Below are positions 17,628 through 26,425 of a DNA stretch of 64,000 bases, in pieces. Numbering within the stretch: position 1 is the stretch's first letter; every line of letters begins with the position of its first letter. Source of the stretch: JAPOVO01 sp026708165 (GTDB lineage Bacteria; Chloroflexota; UBA11872; VXNJ01); the NCBI GenBank assembly GCA_965208775.1, contig OZ242360.1:2232001-2296000 (forward strand), written 5' to 3'. A program made the translations under genes and the position numbers. The notes under the pieces were generated by a model. It searched no databases. It saw only the letters and a program-made list of their open reading frames with translations, and was not told the DNA's origin.

Positions 17628-18325
17628 GGCAGGGTTCGAATTCGCACTCTGGATTCTTCGTGGTGTTCGAAGGGCCGGACGGCGGGGGGAAGACGACGCA
17701 AAGCGGCCGGTTGTTCGCGCACCTGGAGAAGCTGAATTACGAAGTCAAATGGACGCGTGAGCCTGGCGGAACCGCGTTGGCCGATTTGATAAGAAAGGTC
17801 GTGCTACACGATACGACTCACGAGATATCTCCGCGAGTCGAAGCGCTGCTGCTTTCGGCGGCTCGAAGTCAGCACGTCGAAGAGGTGATCCGGCCCGCCC
17901 TGCAGGCGGGCCGCGTGGTAGTTTGCGACCGTTTCAAGTACTCGACGGTCGCCTATCAGGGTGGCGGCTCAGGTTTGAATGTCGCGGACCTCGATGGGCT
18001 TAACGAGTTTGCGACTGACGGTCTCGATGCTGATCTCGTGATACTGCTCGACATCGATCCCTCCGAGGGGCTGAGTCGTAAACTGCGGCTCGTGGGCGCT
18101 GGGGAATCGGAAACGAATAAGATGGAGCTTCGCGGGATCAAATATCAGGAGCGAGTTCGGAGGCGATTCAGGATGATGGCTAGCGAGTCTCCGGATCGAT
18201 GGCTGATAATCGACGGAACCGGCGAAGCGGACGCAATCGGCGATGAAATCTCGCGCCGGGTCATGAAAGAGCTGGAGTCGAGGTCGATAGCTCCCGCGAG
18301 CGCAAGCACAGGAAGGCTCATCTGA
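17624..18325 (+). CDS. tmk: Thymidylate kinase
   Basis: Phosphorylates dTMP to dTDP. 233 residues. P-loop FEGPDGGGKTTQ, the substrate motif TREPGGT, and DRFKYSTVAYQG (DR(Y/F) motif) are clear. The usual LID arginines are less obvious in GAGESETNKMELRG. The C-terminal tail is slightly longer than usual. ATG 17624 overlaps the stop of the R3H ATPase gene (ATGA). It is followed 36 bases later by a DarA-type receptor, a neighbourhood also known from Firmicutes (tmk-yaaQ). Confidence 0.94.
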   Translation: MRQGSNSHSGFFVVFEGPDGGGKTTQSGRLFAHLEKLNYEVKWTREPGGTALADLIRKVVLHDTTHEISPRVEALLLSAARSQHVEEVIRPALQAGRVVVCDRFKYSTVAYQGGGSGLNVADLDGLNEFATDGLDADLVILLDIDPSEGLSRKLRLVGAGESETNKMELRGIKYQERVRRRFRMMASESPDRWLIIDGTGEADAIGDEISRRVMKELESRSIAPASASTGRLI

Positions 18326-18361
18326 ACTCAAGGTTATGCGCGTCGAACCACGGATTGCTCC

Positions 18362-18721
18362 ATGACCGCCGCTGACGGCGAGCAGACAGCGATCAAGCTC
18401 GTGATAGCGATCGTGCAGGACGAAGACGCGGATGTGCTGTCGGAATCGCTCATCGCGGAGAAGTACCGTCTTACCCGTATCAATACGGCGGGGGGGCTTT
18501 TGAGACAGGGTAACGTATCGTTTCTGCTGGGCGTCGAAGAGGACCGGCTGGGACAACTGCTGTCGATCATCCGCAGAAACTGCGTTACACGAACGCAGTA
18601 CGTGAATCCGCTTCCGCCGATCATGGAGCCCGGGGAGTTTTACATGCCTTATCCGGTTGAAGTCCAGGTGGGTGGTGCGACGGTGTTCGTCTTCGACGTG
18701 GAGCGGTTCGAGCGGCTGTAA
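18362..18721 (+). CDS. darA: PII-like cyclic di-AMP receptor (DarA/PstA family, DUF970)
   Basis: 119-residue trimeric PII-fold protein; the family binds c-di-AMP. The family signature TRINTAGGLLRQGNVSFLLGV (about residues 38-58) and the C-terminal GGATVFVFDVERFERL are seen. The middle loop (NPLPPIMEPGEFYMPYP) is the variable B-loop. Downstream targets are unknown even in well studied bacteria. It lies directly after tmk, a conserved neighbourhood. A shorter paralog is at 29878-30177. Confidence 0.87.
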   Translation: MTAADGEQTAIKLVIAIVQDEDADVLSESLIAEKYRLTRINTAGGLLRQGNVSFLLGVEEDRLGQLLSIIRRNCVTRTQYVNPLPPIMEPGEFYMPYPVEVQVGGATVFVFDVERFERL

Positions 18722-18947
18722 GGGTGGCTTGCTCTCGGAATATTGCCGAGCTGCCCAATCGGTCTGGTCGCCTTGGAACCGGCTCCTCGATGAACGCCGC
18801 GGACCAAGGTTGCGCGAGTTGTCTTGGCTGGATGTCCGCTTTTGCGAGGCTCTCCCATAGGCTGGCGCCTTTGTGCGATTCGTCGGGACTGGGGGTTAGG
18901 TGGTACGGTGAACGTTCTGAGTCCGATTAGAGACCTTGAGGTGGAAC

Positions 18948-19766
18948 ATGAAGAAATCTAGCGACGAAGGTCTGTTTCCGGCTGACTGGGCGTTGGAGCG
19001 CCGTCTGGCGGCGCTGGCCGGGGCGGGATTCACCGGCATCGAGATGGATATTGGCGACGGCACGCTGCCGGTTGGCAGCAGCTCGGCGGATATTGCGCAG
19101 TTTCGGAACCTGGTGGAGTCGCACGGCCTGGTCATTTCGGCGGGGCGCGGCGGCGGCATGGGGGCCGACTTGAGCAGCGCGGACGCGGGCGTGCGCTCGA
19201 AGGCTATCGAGACGGTCGAATGGTTTCTTAACGCGGTCAGCGAGCTTGGCACCGACGCGGTGCTGATGGTGCTGGGTCATGTGACGGAAGAGATTCGCCA
19301 CGATCAGGCCATCGACATAGCACGGAGTGTGGTGACGGAGATACTGCCCATCGCGGAGCGGACGGGCGTGCGTTTGTGCATAGAGCCGGTGTGGCCAAAG
19401 TTCGGAGGATCGTTCATCGAACCGCTGGGCCTGCGGGACTTCATCGACTCGTTCGACAACGAGTTCGTGCGCGCGTATTTCGACGTTGGCAACGTGCTGG
19501 TATGGACGTATCCGCAGCACTGGATACGGATTCTGGGCAACCGCATCTACAGGGTCCACGTGAAGGACTTCAAGACGGGCATCGGGAACATTTCGGGATT
19601 CACGCACCTGCTTCACGGCGACGTACCCTGGGCGCAGGTGATGCAGGCGTTTCGGGAGATCGGCTACGACGGCTGGATCACTTGTGAACTTTCGCCGCTG
19701 CCGGGCGACCCGGACGAGGGGATCAGGGCGACTTCGCACGCGCTGGACCTCATATTCGCGATGTAG
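18948..19766 (+). CDS. Sugar phosphate isomerase/epimerase (AP2Ec TIM barrel)
   Basis: 272-residue xylose-isomerase-like TIM barrel. Metal ligands of the family are recognisable: Glu in CIEPVWPKFG, Asp in AYFDVGNVL, His in YRVHVKDFK and Glu in ITCELSPLPG. ATG 18948 is preferred to TTG 18936 because GAGGTGG lies just before the ATG. Likely acts on a keto-sugar or inositol derivative; it may belong to the same catabolic world as the Gfo/Idh dehydrogenases but is not in their operons. Confidence 0.82.
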   Translation: MKKSSDEGLFPADWALERRLAALAGAGFTGIEMDIGDGTLPVGSSSADIAQFRNLVESHGLVISAGRGGGMGADLSSADAGVRSKAIETVEWFLNAVSELGTDAVLMVLGHVTEEIRHDQAIDIARSVVTEILPIAERTGVRLCIEPVWPKFGGSFIEPLGLRDFIDSFDNEFVRAYFDVGNVLVWTYPQHWIRILGNRIYRVHVKDFKTGIGNISGFTHLLHGDVPWAQVMQAFREIGYDGWITCELSPLPGDPDEGIRATSHALDLIFAM

Positions 19767-19825
19767 GACGGGCCGCCGGAAGGGCGGTTAGAGGCGGTAC
19801 GTGAATGGGGCAGGCCGTCTAAGGG

Positions 19826-20881
19826 CTAGGACGGAGACTTGCGCAGGCGGTCGCCGTACTGGGTTGCGTAGTACTCCCTGAACTCGCCCTCGACCAGCGG
19901 TTCCCACCAGTCCTCGTTGGCCGCGTACCAGTCGACTGTTGAGTGGAGAGTGGTCTGGAAGTCGTATCGTGGCGCCCAGCCGAGTCCGCGCAGCCTGGTC
20001 GAGTCGAGAATGTAGTCCCAGTCGTGGCCGGGGCGGTCCTGGACGAACTGGATTAGCGACTCTGGCTTGCCGAGGCGAGCGCAGACGGCGCGGGCGACGG
20101 TGAGGTTGTCGCGATTGTTGCCGGCTGCAATGTTGTAGACCTGTCCGAGTTGGCCGCGTTCCAGAACGGTGAGAATGGCGGAACAGTGGTCGTCTACGTG
20201 GAGGCGGTCGCGCCGCTGCTCGCCGCGTCCGTAGACGGGCAAGGGGCGGTCGCGAAGGGCGTTGATGGTGAACAGGGGGACGGCCTTTTCGGGGTGCTGC
20301 CACGGGCCTACGGTGTTGACGCCGCGAGTGATGCACACAGGAAGGCCGAAGCTGACGCCGACCGCGAACGCCTGCATCTCGCCGCCGGCTTTGCTGGCCG
20401 AATAGGGGCTGCGGGGGTTGAGCAGGTCGCGCTCGGTGAAGGCGCGGCCGCGCGACTCGCCATAAACCTCGTCGGTGCTGACCTGCACGAACTTCTCCAC
20501 GCCGGCGTCAACGGCGGCCCGCATGATGGTGTAGGCCCCGGCGACGTTGGTGCGCATGAAGTCGGAGGCGTCGAGCAGGGACCGGTCCACGTGCGATTCG
20601 GCAGCGAAGTTAACTACCAGACTTGCGCCGTCGACCGCTCGCCGGGCCGCTTCCGGATCGGCGATATCGCCTTCGATGAAGTCCAAGGCGACTCCGGCCA
20701 AGCGCCGCCGGTCGCCGGCGTAGGTGAGACTGTCGAGCACGCGCACCCGCCATCCGGGCCGGTCGCGCCGAACGGCTCGTACGAAGTTGGAGCCGATGAA
20801 ACCGGCGGCGCCGGTTACGAGGACCGTCAACCCGGATGCGTGGGTTGGGTGGTCTGCAGCCGGCTGGTCCGTGTCTTTCAT
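19826..20881 (-). CDS. rfbB: dTDP-glucose 4,6-dehydratase-type NAD-dependent epimerase/dehydratase
   Basis: 351-residue extended short-chain dehydrogenase. VLVTGAAGFIGSNFVRAV binds NAD. The catalytic set STDEVYGE (Thr, Asp, Glu) and YSASKAGGE (Tyr, Lys) is that of RmlB/RfbB. NTVGPWQHPEKAVPLFTINAL, DRLHVDDHCSAIL and PGHDWDYILD are diagnostic of dTDP-glucose 4,6-dehydratase. ATG 20881 is chosen; GTG 20893 adds four residues. It would feed deoxysugar synthesis for a surface glycan, but no other rml genes are nearby. A related UDP- or GDP-sugar dehydratase is possible. Confidence 0.86.
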   Translation of the reverse strand: MKDTDQPAADHPTHASGLTVLVTGAAGFIGSNFVRAVRRDRPGWRVRVLDSLTYAGDRRRLAGVALDFIEGDIADPEAARRAVDGASLVVNFAAESHVDRSLLDASDFMRTNVAGAYTIMRAAVDAGVEKFVQVSTDEVYGESRGRAFTERDLLNPRSPYSASKAGGEMQAFAVGVSFGLPVCITRGVNTVGPWQHPEKAVPLFTINALRDRPLPVYGRGEQRRDRLHVDDHCSAILTVLERGQLGQVYNIAAGNNRDNLTVARAVCARLGKPESLIQFVQDRPGHDWDYILDSTRLRGLGWAPRYDFQTTLHSTVDWYAANEDWWEPLVEGEFREYYATQYGDRLRKSPS

Positions 20882-21336
20882 GGGGCGAGGCACCGTTCCA
20901 GCGGGTATCGGGCGAGAGTTGCGTTCAGGGTTTGCCCCTGTCTTGATCGGTGTCGATTGGCTTCCTCTTTTCGCGATCCTTCAGAACCCGGACTCTGACC
21001 GCGTGAATTGCTCTCACAGCTTGCCGAACCTCTTGCCGTCTGGAAGCTCCGTGAATCCCTTAGAAGGCTATGACGAATCCCTCCGAAGCCGCAACGGCGA
21101 GGCTGCACCCGGGTTTCTGCCGCTAGCGACGCGGCGTTGGTATTCACGCTCGACTCATCCAGCGGGATTCCGCGTCGCCATCAAAGAGAACGGCTGTGAC
21201 CCTGGTTCGTTACGGATGGAGCCGATATTTCATGTCCGAATCGACCTGTCGCGCGGAGGCTTCCGGCGTCACGTGCTGAGTTAGACTTTGCTCCATCACG
21301 AGCAAGATTGAGTCGCACACGTTAGGGGACCGGAGT
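20882..21336. other. Intergenic region, no gene seen
   Basis: 455 bases between the divergent dehydratase and hydroxyacid dehydrogenase genes. Open frames crossing it (for example 20724-21284 plus, 20878-21147 minus) translate into compositionally odd sequence and overlap the dehydratase gene. A possible -10 TAGACT at 21282-21287 lies 50 bases before the next start, without a good -35. Nothing else recognised. Confidence 0.45.
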
Positions 21337-22281
21337 ATGAAGATCGTCGCGTTGACGACGCATGTCGAAGGCTATTTGGATTCGGTGCAGGAAGCGGCGC
21401 CGGAGGCGGAGATCGTCGAGGCGCCCGACGATTACGCGTTGCTTGGTGAGGTCGTGGACGCGGAAGTGCTTCTCACCGGTCACTTCGGGGAGGAGCTGGT
21501 AGACGCCGCCGATCAGCTCAAGTGGGTGCAGGTGTCTGCGGCGGGCGTCGAATGGATGCCGATGGAGGCGCTTGCGAGGAGAGGCTGCACGGTAACAAAT
21601 GCGGCGGGCATCCACGCCATCCCGGTAGCCGAAACGGCGATAGCGCTCCTGTCAGGGGTGGCGAGACGTGTTGACTCGACGACCCGCAACCGCGTCAGGG
21701 GTGAGTGGGTGAGGCCAACGGACGTCTTCGAGCTGTTCGAAAAGACGGTCGGAGTGATCGCGATGGGGGGCATCGGACGGGCCTTCGCGGAACGCGCTCA
21801 AGGACTCGGGATGCGGGTCATAGGAGTGGACGTTAACCCGGCGTCGAAACCGGACTGCGTGGATGAGCTGCGGGGGGTCGACGAGCTTGGCTGGCTGCTG
21901 GAAAGCTCGGACGTGGTGTGCATGACGGCTCCCGATACGCCCAAGAGCCATCACATGATGAACGCCGAGCGGTTCGCGCAGATGAAGGAGGGATCGATTT
22001 TCCTGAACGTCTCGCGCGGGGGCCTGGTGGATACGGAGGCGCTCATCGACGCGATTGACTCGGGGAAGTTTTTCGGGGTCGGTCTGGACGTGATCGAAGG
22101 CGAGCCGCTGGAGGCGGGCCACCCGATCTGGAGTCGGGACGACGTGCTGATAACGCCGCATGTCGGGGGTATGAGTCCACGGCGGGTCGAGCGCATGATC
22201 GAACTGTTCGTGAAGAATCTGCGCAGCTATCAGGCGGGCGAAGGTCTGTTGAACGTCGTCGATCTGGACGCGGGGTTCTAG
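21337..22281 (+). CDS. D-2-hydroxyacid dehydrogenase
   Basis: 314-residue NAD(P)-dependent dehydrogenase. The NAD loop is VIAMGGIGRAFAERA (GxGxxG with a leading Met-Gly). The catalytic Arg lies in VSRGGLVD, Glu in DVIEGEPLE and His in TPHVGGMSP. It resembles glyoxylate/hydroxypyruvate or phosphoglycerate dehydrogenase-like enzymes but has no ACT domain, so serine-pathway SerA is unlikely. GGGGACCGGAG precedes ATG 21337. Substrate unknown. Confidence 0.9.
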   Translation: MKIVALTTHVEGYLDSVQEAAPEAEIVEAPDDYALLGEVVDAEVLLTGHFGEELVDAADQLKWVQVSAAGVEWMPMEALARRGCTVTNAAGIHAIPVAETAIALLSGVARRVDSTTRNRVRGEWVRPTDVFELFEKTVGVIAMGGIGRAFAERAQGLGMRVIGVDVNPASKPDCVDELRGVDELGWLLESSDVVCMTAPDTPKSHHMMNAERFAQMKEGSIFLNVSRGGLVDTEALIDAIDSGKFFGVGLDVIEGEPLEAGHPIWSRDDVLITPHVGGMSPRRVERMIELFVKNLRSYQAGEGLLNVVDLDAGF

Positions 22282-22322
22282 GTAGAGGCTGACAGGCGCT
22301 CGCGGGTCACGGGCTGGGGCAA

Positions 22323-23084
22323 TTAGAGGATGGTGAGGAGGTCGCGTAGGGTGTGGATGGTGTGGGCGGGTTGGTGGCGGCCGAGCCGGGCTTCGGGTCG
22401 GCGGCGGAGCCAAATCGGGGTGACTCCCGCGGCGACGGCGGAGTCGACGTCTTTGGCGGGGGTGTCACCGACGTAGACGGTGTTGGCGGGGTCGGCTTGC
22501 AGCTTGTCGACGACGGAAAGGATGCCTCGCGGGTCGGGCTTGACAGCGCCGAGCTCCTCTGAGAAAGCCATCGTCGGAATGTAGTGATCCAGCCCCAGGC
22601 GTCCGGCGAGTGCGGCCCAATGCACGGTGGGACTCGATATGTCCGAGACGAGTCCCATAGCGGTGCGGCCGCGACTCAGGATGTCGAGAATGGGGATCGC
22701 TTCGCGGTATAGCCGCCAATCACCGGTGGTCAGCTCCAGTCCGAAGTCTTCGATAGAGCAGGACCTGGCGTTGGTGGAATATGGTCCGTTTTTCCGCGAA
22801 ATCCTTGACCAGAGGCCGTCGATTTCGAGCGGTTGTTCGCTGGTCAGGGCGTCTTCGATCTCGGTGAGCACGGCGAGCTCATAGTCGGAAGCGTAGTCGT
22901 TGGCGGCAACGGACCGGAGGTTGCCTCGTAAACGCGTAAGGGCGGCGCGGACGGTTTTGGCCCAGTTGGAATAGCTGCTGCCGGCAGGCTCGGCGAGCGT
23001 CCAGCCGAAGTCGAATATGACGGTGGCGGGGCGTTGGATAGAGTGCCCCTCAGATCGGGACTGGTTCAGGGGGGTGCTCGTCAT
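22323..23084 (-). CDS. HAD-superfamily hydrolase
   Basis: 253-residue HAD fold protein with a helical cap. Motif I is VIFDFGWTLAEP: nucleophile Asp is present, but the usual second Asp (D+2) is Gly. Motif II is LVSDISSPT, motif III Lys lies in LGAVKPDPRG, and motif IV is TVYVGDTPAKDVDSAVAAG. The order matches phosphoglycolate phosphatase/haloacid dehalogenase-like proteins. Loss of D+2 suggests reduced phosphatase activity or a different reaction. It starts at ATG 23084, a few bases after the small membrane protein gene. Confidence 0.8.
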   Translation of the reverse strand: MTSTPLNQSRSEGHSIQRPATVIFDFGWTLAEPAGSSYSNWAKTVRAALTRLRGNLRSVAANDYASDYELAVLTEIEDALTSEQPLEIDGLWSRISRKNGPYSTNARSCSIEDFGLELTTGDWRLYREAIPILDILSRGRTAMGLVSDISSPTVHWAALAGRLGLDHYIPTMAFSEELGAVKPDPRGILSVVDKLQADPANTVYVGDTPAKDVDSAVAAGVTPIWLRRRPEARLGRHQPAHTIHTLRDLLTIL

Positions 23085-23096
23085 TGTCGCAGGCCG

Positions 23097-23420
23097 CTAG
23101 CGGCGTTTGGTGAGTAGCGCCCGCCAGGCTCGCGCGATTTCGCTGCGGGGAGGGGCCTGCTTTGGCCGTGACCGCACGTAACGGTCGGTGAGCCAGTTTG
23201 CGATCATCCAGATGACTACGCAGACCATCCCCAGGCTCGCGATTACCAGAAATATCCGTGGCTCGAAATCGATGAACGGCCAGATGACCATCCGGAGAAT
23301 GAAGAACACGGCGTAGATTCCCAGAGTTACCTTGAGGGACCAAACCAGCCGTCGGCGGAAGGCAGACTGCAAGATGAAGAGGGCGGCGACGACGATGCTG
23401 GCGATCAATAGTACTTTCAC
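23097..23420 (-). CDS. Small three-helix membrane protein of unknown function
   Basis: 107 residues with three hydrophobic segments (about 3-20, 30-48, 57-77) and a basic C-terminal tail. I do not recognise a family. It starts at GTG 23420, three bases after the stop of the K+ channel gene, without a strong ribosome site, so coupling is likely. It precedes the HAD gene in the same minus-strand run. Confidence 0.6.
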   Translation of the reverse strand: MKVLLIASIVVAALFILQSAFRRRLVWSLKVTLGIYAVFFILRMVIWPFIDFEPRIFLVIASLGMVCVVIWMIANWLTDRYVRSRPKQAPPRSEIARAWRALLTKRR

Positions 23421-23423
23421 GGC

Positions 23424-24047
23424 TTAGTCCAGGCCAGCTGTCGCGGGCGGGTTCGGCCGAGAGCAGGCTGGCGTCTTCGTTAGCGTCGCCCTGTGGGATG
23501 GGTAGTCCCATGGCTTCGGCGGCCTGGCAACTCTCGGCGTCGATCTCGACGATACAGGCGAGGTGACGTCACGGAGCAGCTCACTGGCTACGCCCCGGCC
23601 GATGCGGCCGAATTCGCAAACTATGTAGTGCCCGCTGAGTTTTGAGATCATTCTGTGTAACCGGCGTCTCCGAATGCCCGCGGCGAAATGCCCTTTGGCA
23701 ACATACTCCGCGATGGCGGAGAGAGCATAAATGGCTCCTCCTACACCGAATACTACTAGCCCCAAGGCTAGTATGCGGCCGGCCAGGCTGAGCGGATATG
23801 CCTCGCCGAACCCGACTGTGGTCAGGGTGATCGCGACCATGTACAGGGAGTCGAGCAGGGACCAGCCTTCGACTATCTGATTCGCGATGGTGGCGACGAC
23901 GGCGTTGAAGGTGATGAATCCGGCTGAAGCGAGGATTCGCCTTCGAAAACGTGATTCCTCTTTGACAGCTCTTTCGATTCGTTGCAGTCGCGCCGCCCGT
24001 GAGATTAGGGGCTGACTTCCGTGCGCTCCATCCGGACTAGTGCTCAT
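23424..24047 (-). pseudogene. Potassium channel with frameshifted and truncated RCK (TrkA-N) domain
   Basis: The N-terminal part is a two-helix K+ channel: TM1, a pore with selectivity filter TVGFGE, then TM2 (GLVVFGVGGAIYALSAIAEYVA). It continues into an RCK domain start (HYIVCEFGRIGRGVASELLRD). After about base 23550 this frame turns into Pro/Ser-rich noise, while another frame continues the expected fold (CIVEIDAESCQAAEAMGLP, then QGDANEDASLL, bases about 23470-23550). No continuation of the RCK or a TrkA-C domain follows, so even with repair it would be truncated. ATG 24047 overlaps the end of pheA by 11 bases. Either a decaying gene, a sequencing error, or a pore-only channel of 207 residues. 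Confidence 0.65.
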
Positions 24048-25134
24048 AATTCCTGGCCGGCCAGGCACCGAGCACCTTGATCAGCCTGCACAAGCTGCGG
24101 ATTCCGTCGACGGCTCCCTTGACGTTTGGGTCGTCAGGATGCCCGCCGAACTCGATGAAGAACACGTAGTCGCCCGATTCCTGCTGCGCCTGGCGCCGGG
24201 CCGGACGAGTCTGGATGTTGGAGAGATTGAGGTCGTGACTACGCAGGACTCCGAGCACGTCGTGTAGAGCGCCGACACGGTCGACGACGGCAATTATCAA
24301 CGCAGTCCTGTCATCGCCCGTGGACGAATTGGACGCGCGGCCGAGCACGAAGAACCTAGTTGTGTTGTCGGCGAAGTCCTGAATGTCGCTTCGCACCACC
24401 GCCAAACCGTAAGCTTCGGCGCCCTCCTTGGGACCCAACGCCGCGGCCCCGGTTTCGGACGCGGCGCGGCTGGCAGCGGCGGCGGTGCTGGCTACCTCCA
24501 CCCGCTCGGCTAGTGGCAGATTCTCGGCCAGCCACCCGCGGCACTGGTCGAGAGCTTGCGGATGGGAGTAGATGACCTCGATTGCGGCCATGGGACTCTT
24601 GGAAAGCAGATGATGCGTTATGGACAATGTCGTCTCGCCGACTATGCGGGCGGCAGTCTCGACGAACATATCGATGGTCTCGCCGACCGTCCCGGCGGTG
24701 CTATTTTCAATCGGCACTACGCCGTAGTCCGCGCCGCCGCCCTCGACCTGTGAGAATACTTGAGGTATTGACGCAACGGCCTCGTATTCGGCTCCAGTGC
24801 CGAACTCCTTTTCGGCAGCGCGGTGAGTGTGAGTGTGCTCCGGTCCGAGAAAGGCGACCCGTATGGGATGCTCAAGCGGGCGTCCCGAGGCCATGATTTG
24901 AGCAAAGATAGCCGCGATAGCCGTATCGGGCATCGGACCGGTATTCGCCGCAATCATGTTGTCGATCACCTGTGCTTCGCGCGTGGGCTGGTATACGGGT
25001 ATGTCGGTGAGACTCTTAACCTTTCCGATCTCGGTAACGACTGTCGCGCGTTCGTTGATGGTTTGAAGAATGCGGGTGTCGAGGCAATCGACTTCCCGGC
25101 GTAGTCGTTCGATTTCTTGAATCGGATCTTTCAT
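24037..25134 (-). CDS. pheA: Bifunctional chorismate mutase / prephenate dehydratase (P-protein)
   Basis: 365 residues. N-terminal AroQ-type chorismate mutase (about 1-90: LRREVDCLDTRILQTINER, with the expected Arg, Lys and Gln-region residues), then prephenate dehydratase (VAFLGPEHTHTHRAA, VPIENSTAGTVGETID, NTTRFFVLGR) and a C-terminal ACT domain (GALHDVLGVLRSHDLNL). The E. coli-type ESRP motif reads QTRP here, so phenylalanine feedback may differ. It supplies phenylpyruvate for Phe synthesis. Confidence 0.95.
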   Translation of the reverse strand: MKDPIQEIERLRREVDCLDTRILQTINERATVVTEIGKVKSLTDIPVYQPTREAQVIDNMIAANTGPMPDTAIAAIFAQIMASGRPLEHPIRVAFLGPEHTHTHRAAEKEFGTGAEYEAVASIPQVFSQVEGGGADYGVVPIENSTAGTVGETIDMFVETAARIVGETTLSITHHLLSKSPMAAIEVIYSHPQALDQCRGWLAENLPLAERVEVASTAAAASRAASETGAAALGPKEGAEAYGLAVVRSDIQDFADNTTRFFVLGRASNSSTGDDRTALIIAVVDRVGALHDVLGVLRSHDLNLSNIQTRPARRQAQQESGDYVFFIEFGGHPDDPNVKGAVDGIRSLCRLIKVLGAWPARNYEH

Positions 25135-25239
25135 CGGCGGGCTTGGCCCCTCGCGAATTACGGCAATACGGGTGCGGGCTATTTTTTCACAGGGCGCGCG
25201 CGGGCGTCCAAAGCCGCCGGATGCTCAGTCGACGTTAGG

Positions 25240-26121
25240 TCAGCGGGTTCCGACGCGTGCGGTCGTCGCGGCCCCGGCGAGGTGCGCCAGGTAAACCGGT
25301 ACCAGCGGGAGCACGCAGGGCGACAGGAACGAGAGCACACCGGCCACGAACGCAGGGATGACCCAACCAGCGCCGATAGTGCGTCCCAGATCGGATGTCA
25401 GGAAGGCGTCGTCGAAGACCGGAACGGCACCGAGCACCGAGCCCATCCTAGACGCCAGATCAAAGGCGATGAGCAAGCCGAACGCGATGAGGCCAATTCC
25501 GCTGATCAGGTTGACTGCAGTCGAGTGACGCTGTACTGCGCGAATCATGCCGCGGGCGCGGTCGAGAAACGCCGCGGCGAGGATGAACGGAATGCCGAGA
25601 CCGAGCGAATAGGCCATGAGGAGGAACATAGCGGTGGTGGCCTGGGAAGTGTTGAACGCCGCCGAGAGAATTCCCCCGAGAATAAACCCGACGCAGGGTG
25701 TCCAGCCGAGGGCGAAGGCCATGCCGACGCCGAATGACGAACCGATGCCGCGACGGGTCGGCCTGTAGTCGACGCGTTTTTCGGAATAGAGGATCTCCAT
25801 CAGCCGGAACATCACTTTGGAGAGGGGCCGGAAGGGAGCGGGCAGCCGGTCGCTTTGGTCGAGCTGGAGCAGCCAGAAGGTTGCGATGCGGAGCACACCG
25901 GTGACATGGATTCCGAATAGCACGAGTAGCACGCCGGCGACCAGGTTTATCCACCTGCGCGCGTCCTGTACCACGTAACCGACGAGTCCAACGGAAGCGC
26001 CGATGAACGAGAACACCAACGTGAATCCGATGACGAAGAAGAGTGCGTGCACCACGACTCCGGCTCCACGAGCCTCGGAGGCGGTTGCCGGTTGTTCTTT
26101 CAGCCGCGCCTGATCAATCAT
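25240..26121 (-). CDS. ccdA: CcdA-type cytochrome c biogenesis protein with permuted segment order
   Basis: Membrane protein of the DsbD/CcdA thiol-electron carrier family, 293 residues. The segments normally following TM1 come first (HALFFVIGFTLVFSFIGAS, then VGMAFALGWTPCVGFILGG with the second active Cys, then LMAYSLGLGIPFILAA). The normal first helix with the first active Cys (FVAGVLSFLSPCVLPLVP) stands at the C-terminus, about residues 255-285. ATG 26121 has GAGGGAG five bases upstream, so the start is well supported, and no TM1-like coding sequence precedes it. Both catalytic Cys survive. It may pair with a TlpA-like protein such as that at 63579. Confidence 0.78.
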   Translation of the reverse strand: MIDQARLKEQPATASEARGAGVVVHALFFVIGFTLVFSFIGASVGLVGYVVQDARRWINLVAGVLLVLFGIHVTGVLRIATFWLLQLDQSDRLPAPFRPLSKVMFRLMEILYSEKRVDYRPTRRGIGSSFGVGMAFALGWTPCVGFILGGILSAAFNTSQATTAMFLLMAYSLGLGIPFILAAAFLDRARGMIRAVQRHSTAVNLISGIGLIAFGLLIAFDLASRMGSVLGAVPVFDDAFLTSDLGRTIGAGWVIPAFVAGVLSFLSPCVLPLVPVYLAHLAGAATTARVGTR

Positions 26122-26222
26122 CGCTCTCCCTCGTTGCACTCAGGTTTGCGGTCGTCTCGCCGGCAACTTTCAATTTGCGGCGATCTCGCAGCCGAGCTTG
26201 CCCTTTTCTCCCTACATCTATT

Positions 26223-26237
26223 GTAAATACGATTTAC
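26223..26237. promoter_or_regulatory. 15-bp perfect palindrome between ccdA and thrC
   Basis: GTAAAT-ACG-ATTTAC is a perfect 6-bp inverted repeat with a 3-base centre in an AT-richer patch of the 304-base intergenic region between divergent ccdA and thrC. It looks like a repressor operator; the regulator is unknown. Confidence 0.35.
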
Positions 26238-26425
26238 TGGCGCCGCCGGTTTCGCGCTCCGAGCATCCAAGCGAACCGTAACGCAACCTTTGAGAATCAA
26301 GTAGCATTCGTAGCGCATCGCCCGTTGCGATTGTTCATGCCAGTGCGCGTCTGAGTGGCTATCGGGCATCTCGTTTGTCAGTGCCGGACTTGTGACCGGC
26401 GGATTGGAGAGGATTCTGCCGGGAC

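Noticed and set aside
20724..21284. 186-codon plus-strand frame
   Set aside because: Half lies antisense to the dehydratase; composition is Arg/Ser-rich and no family pattern is seen.
24556..24896. Plus-strand frames inside pheA
   Set aside because: Antisense to a complete bifunctional PheA with all motifs; no ribosome site.
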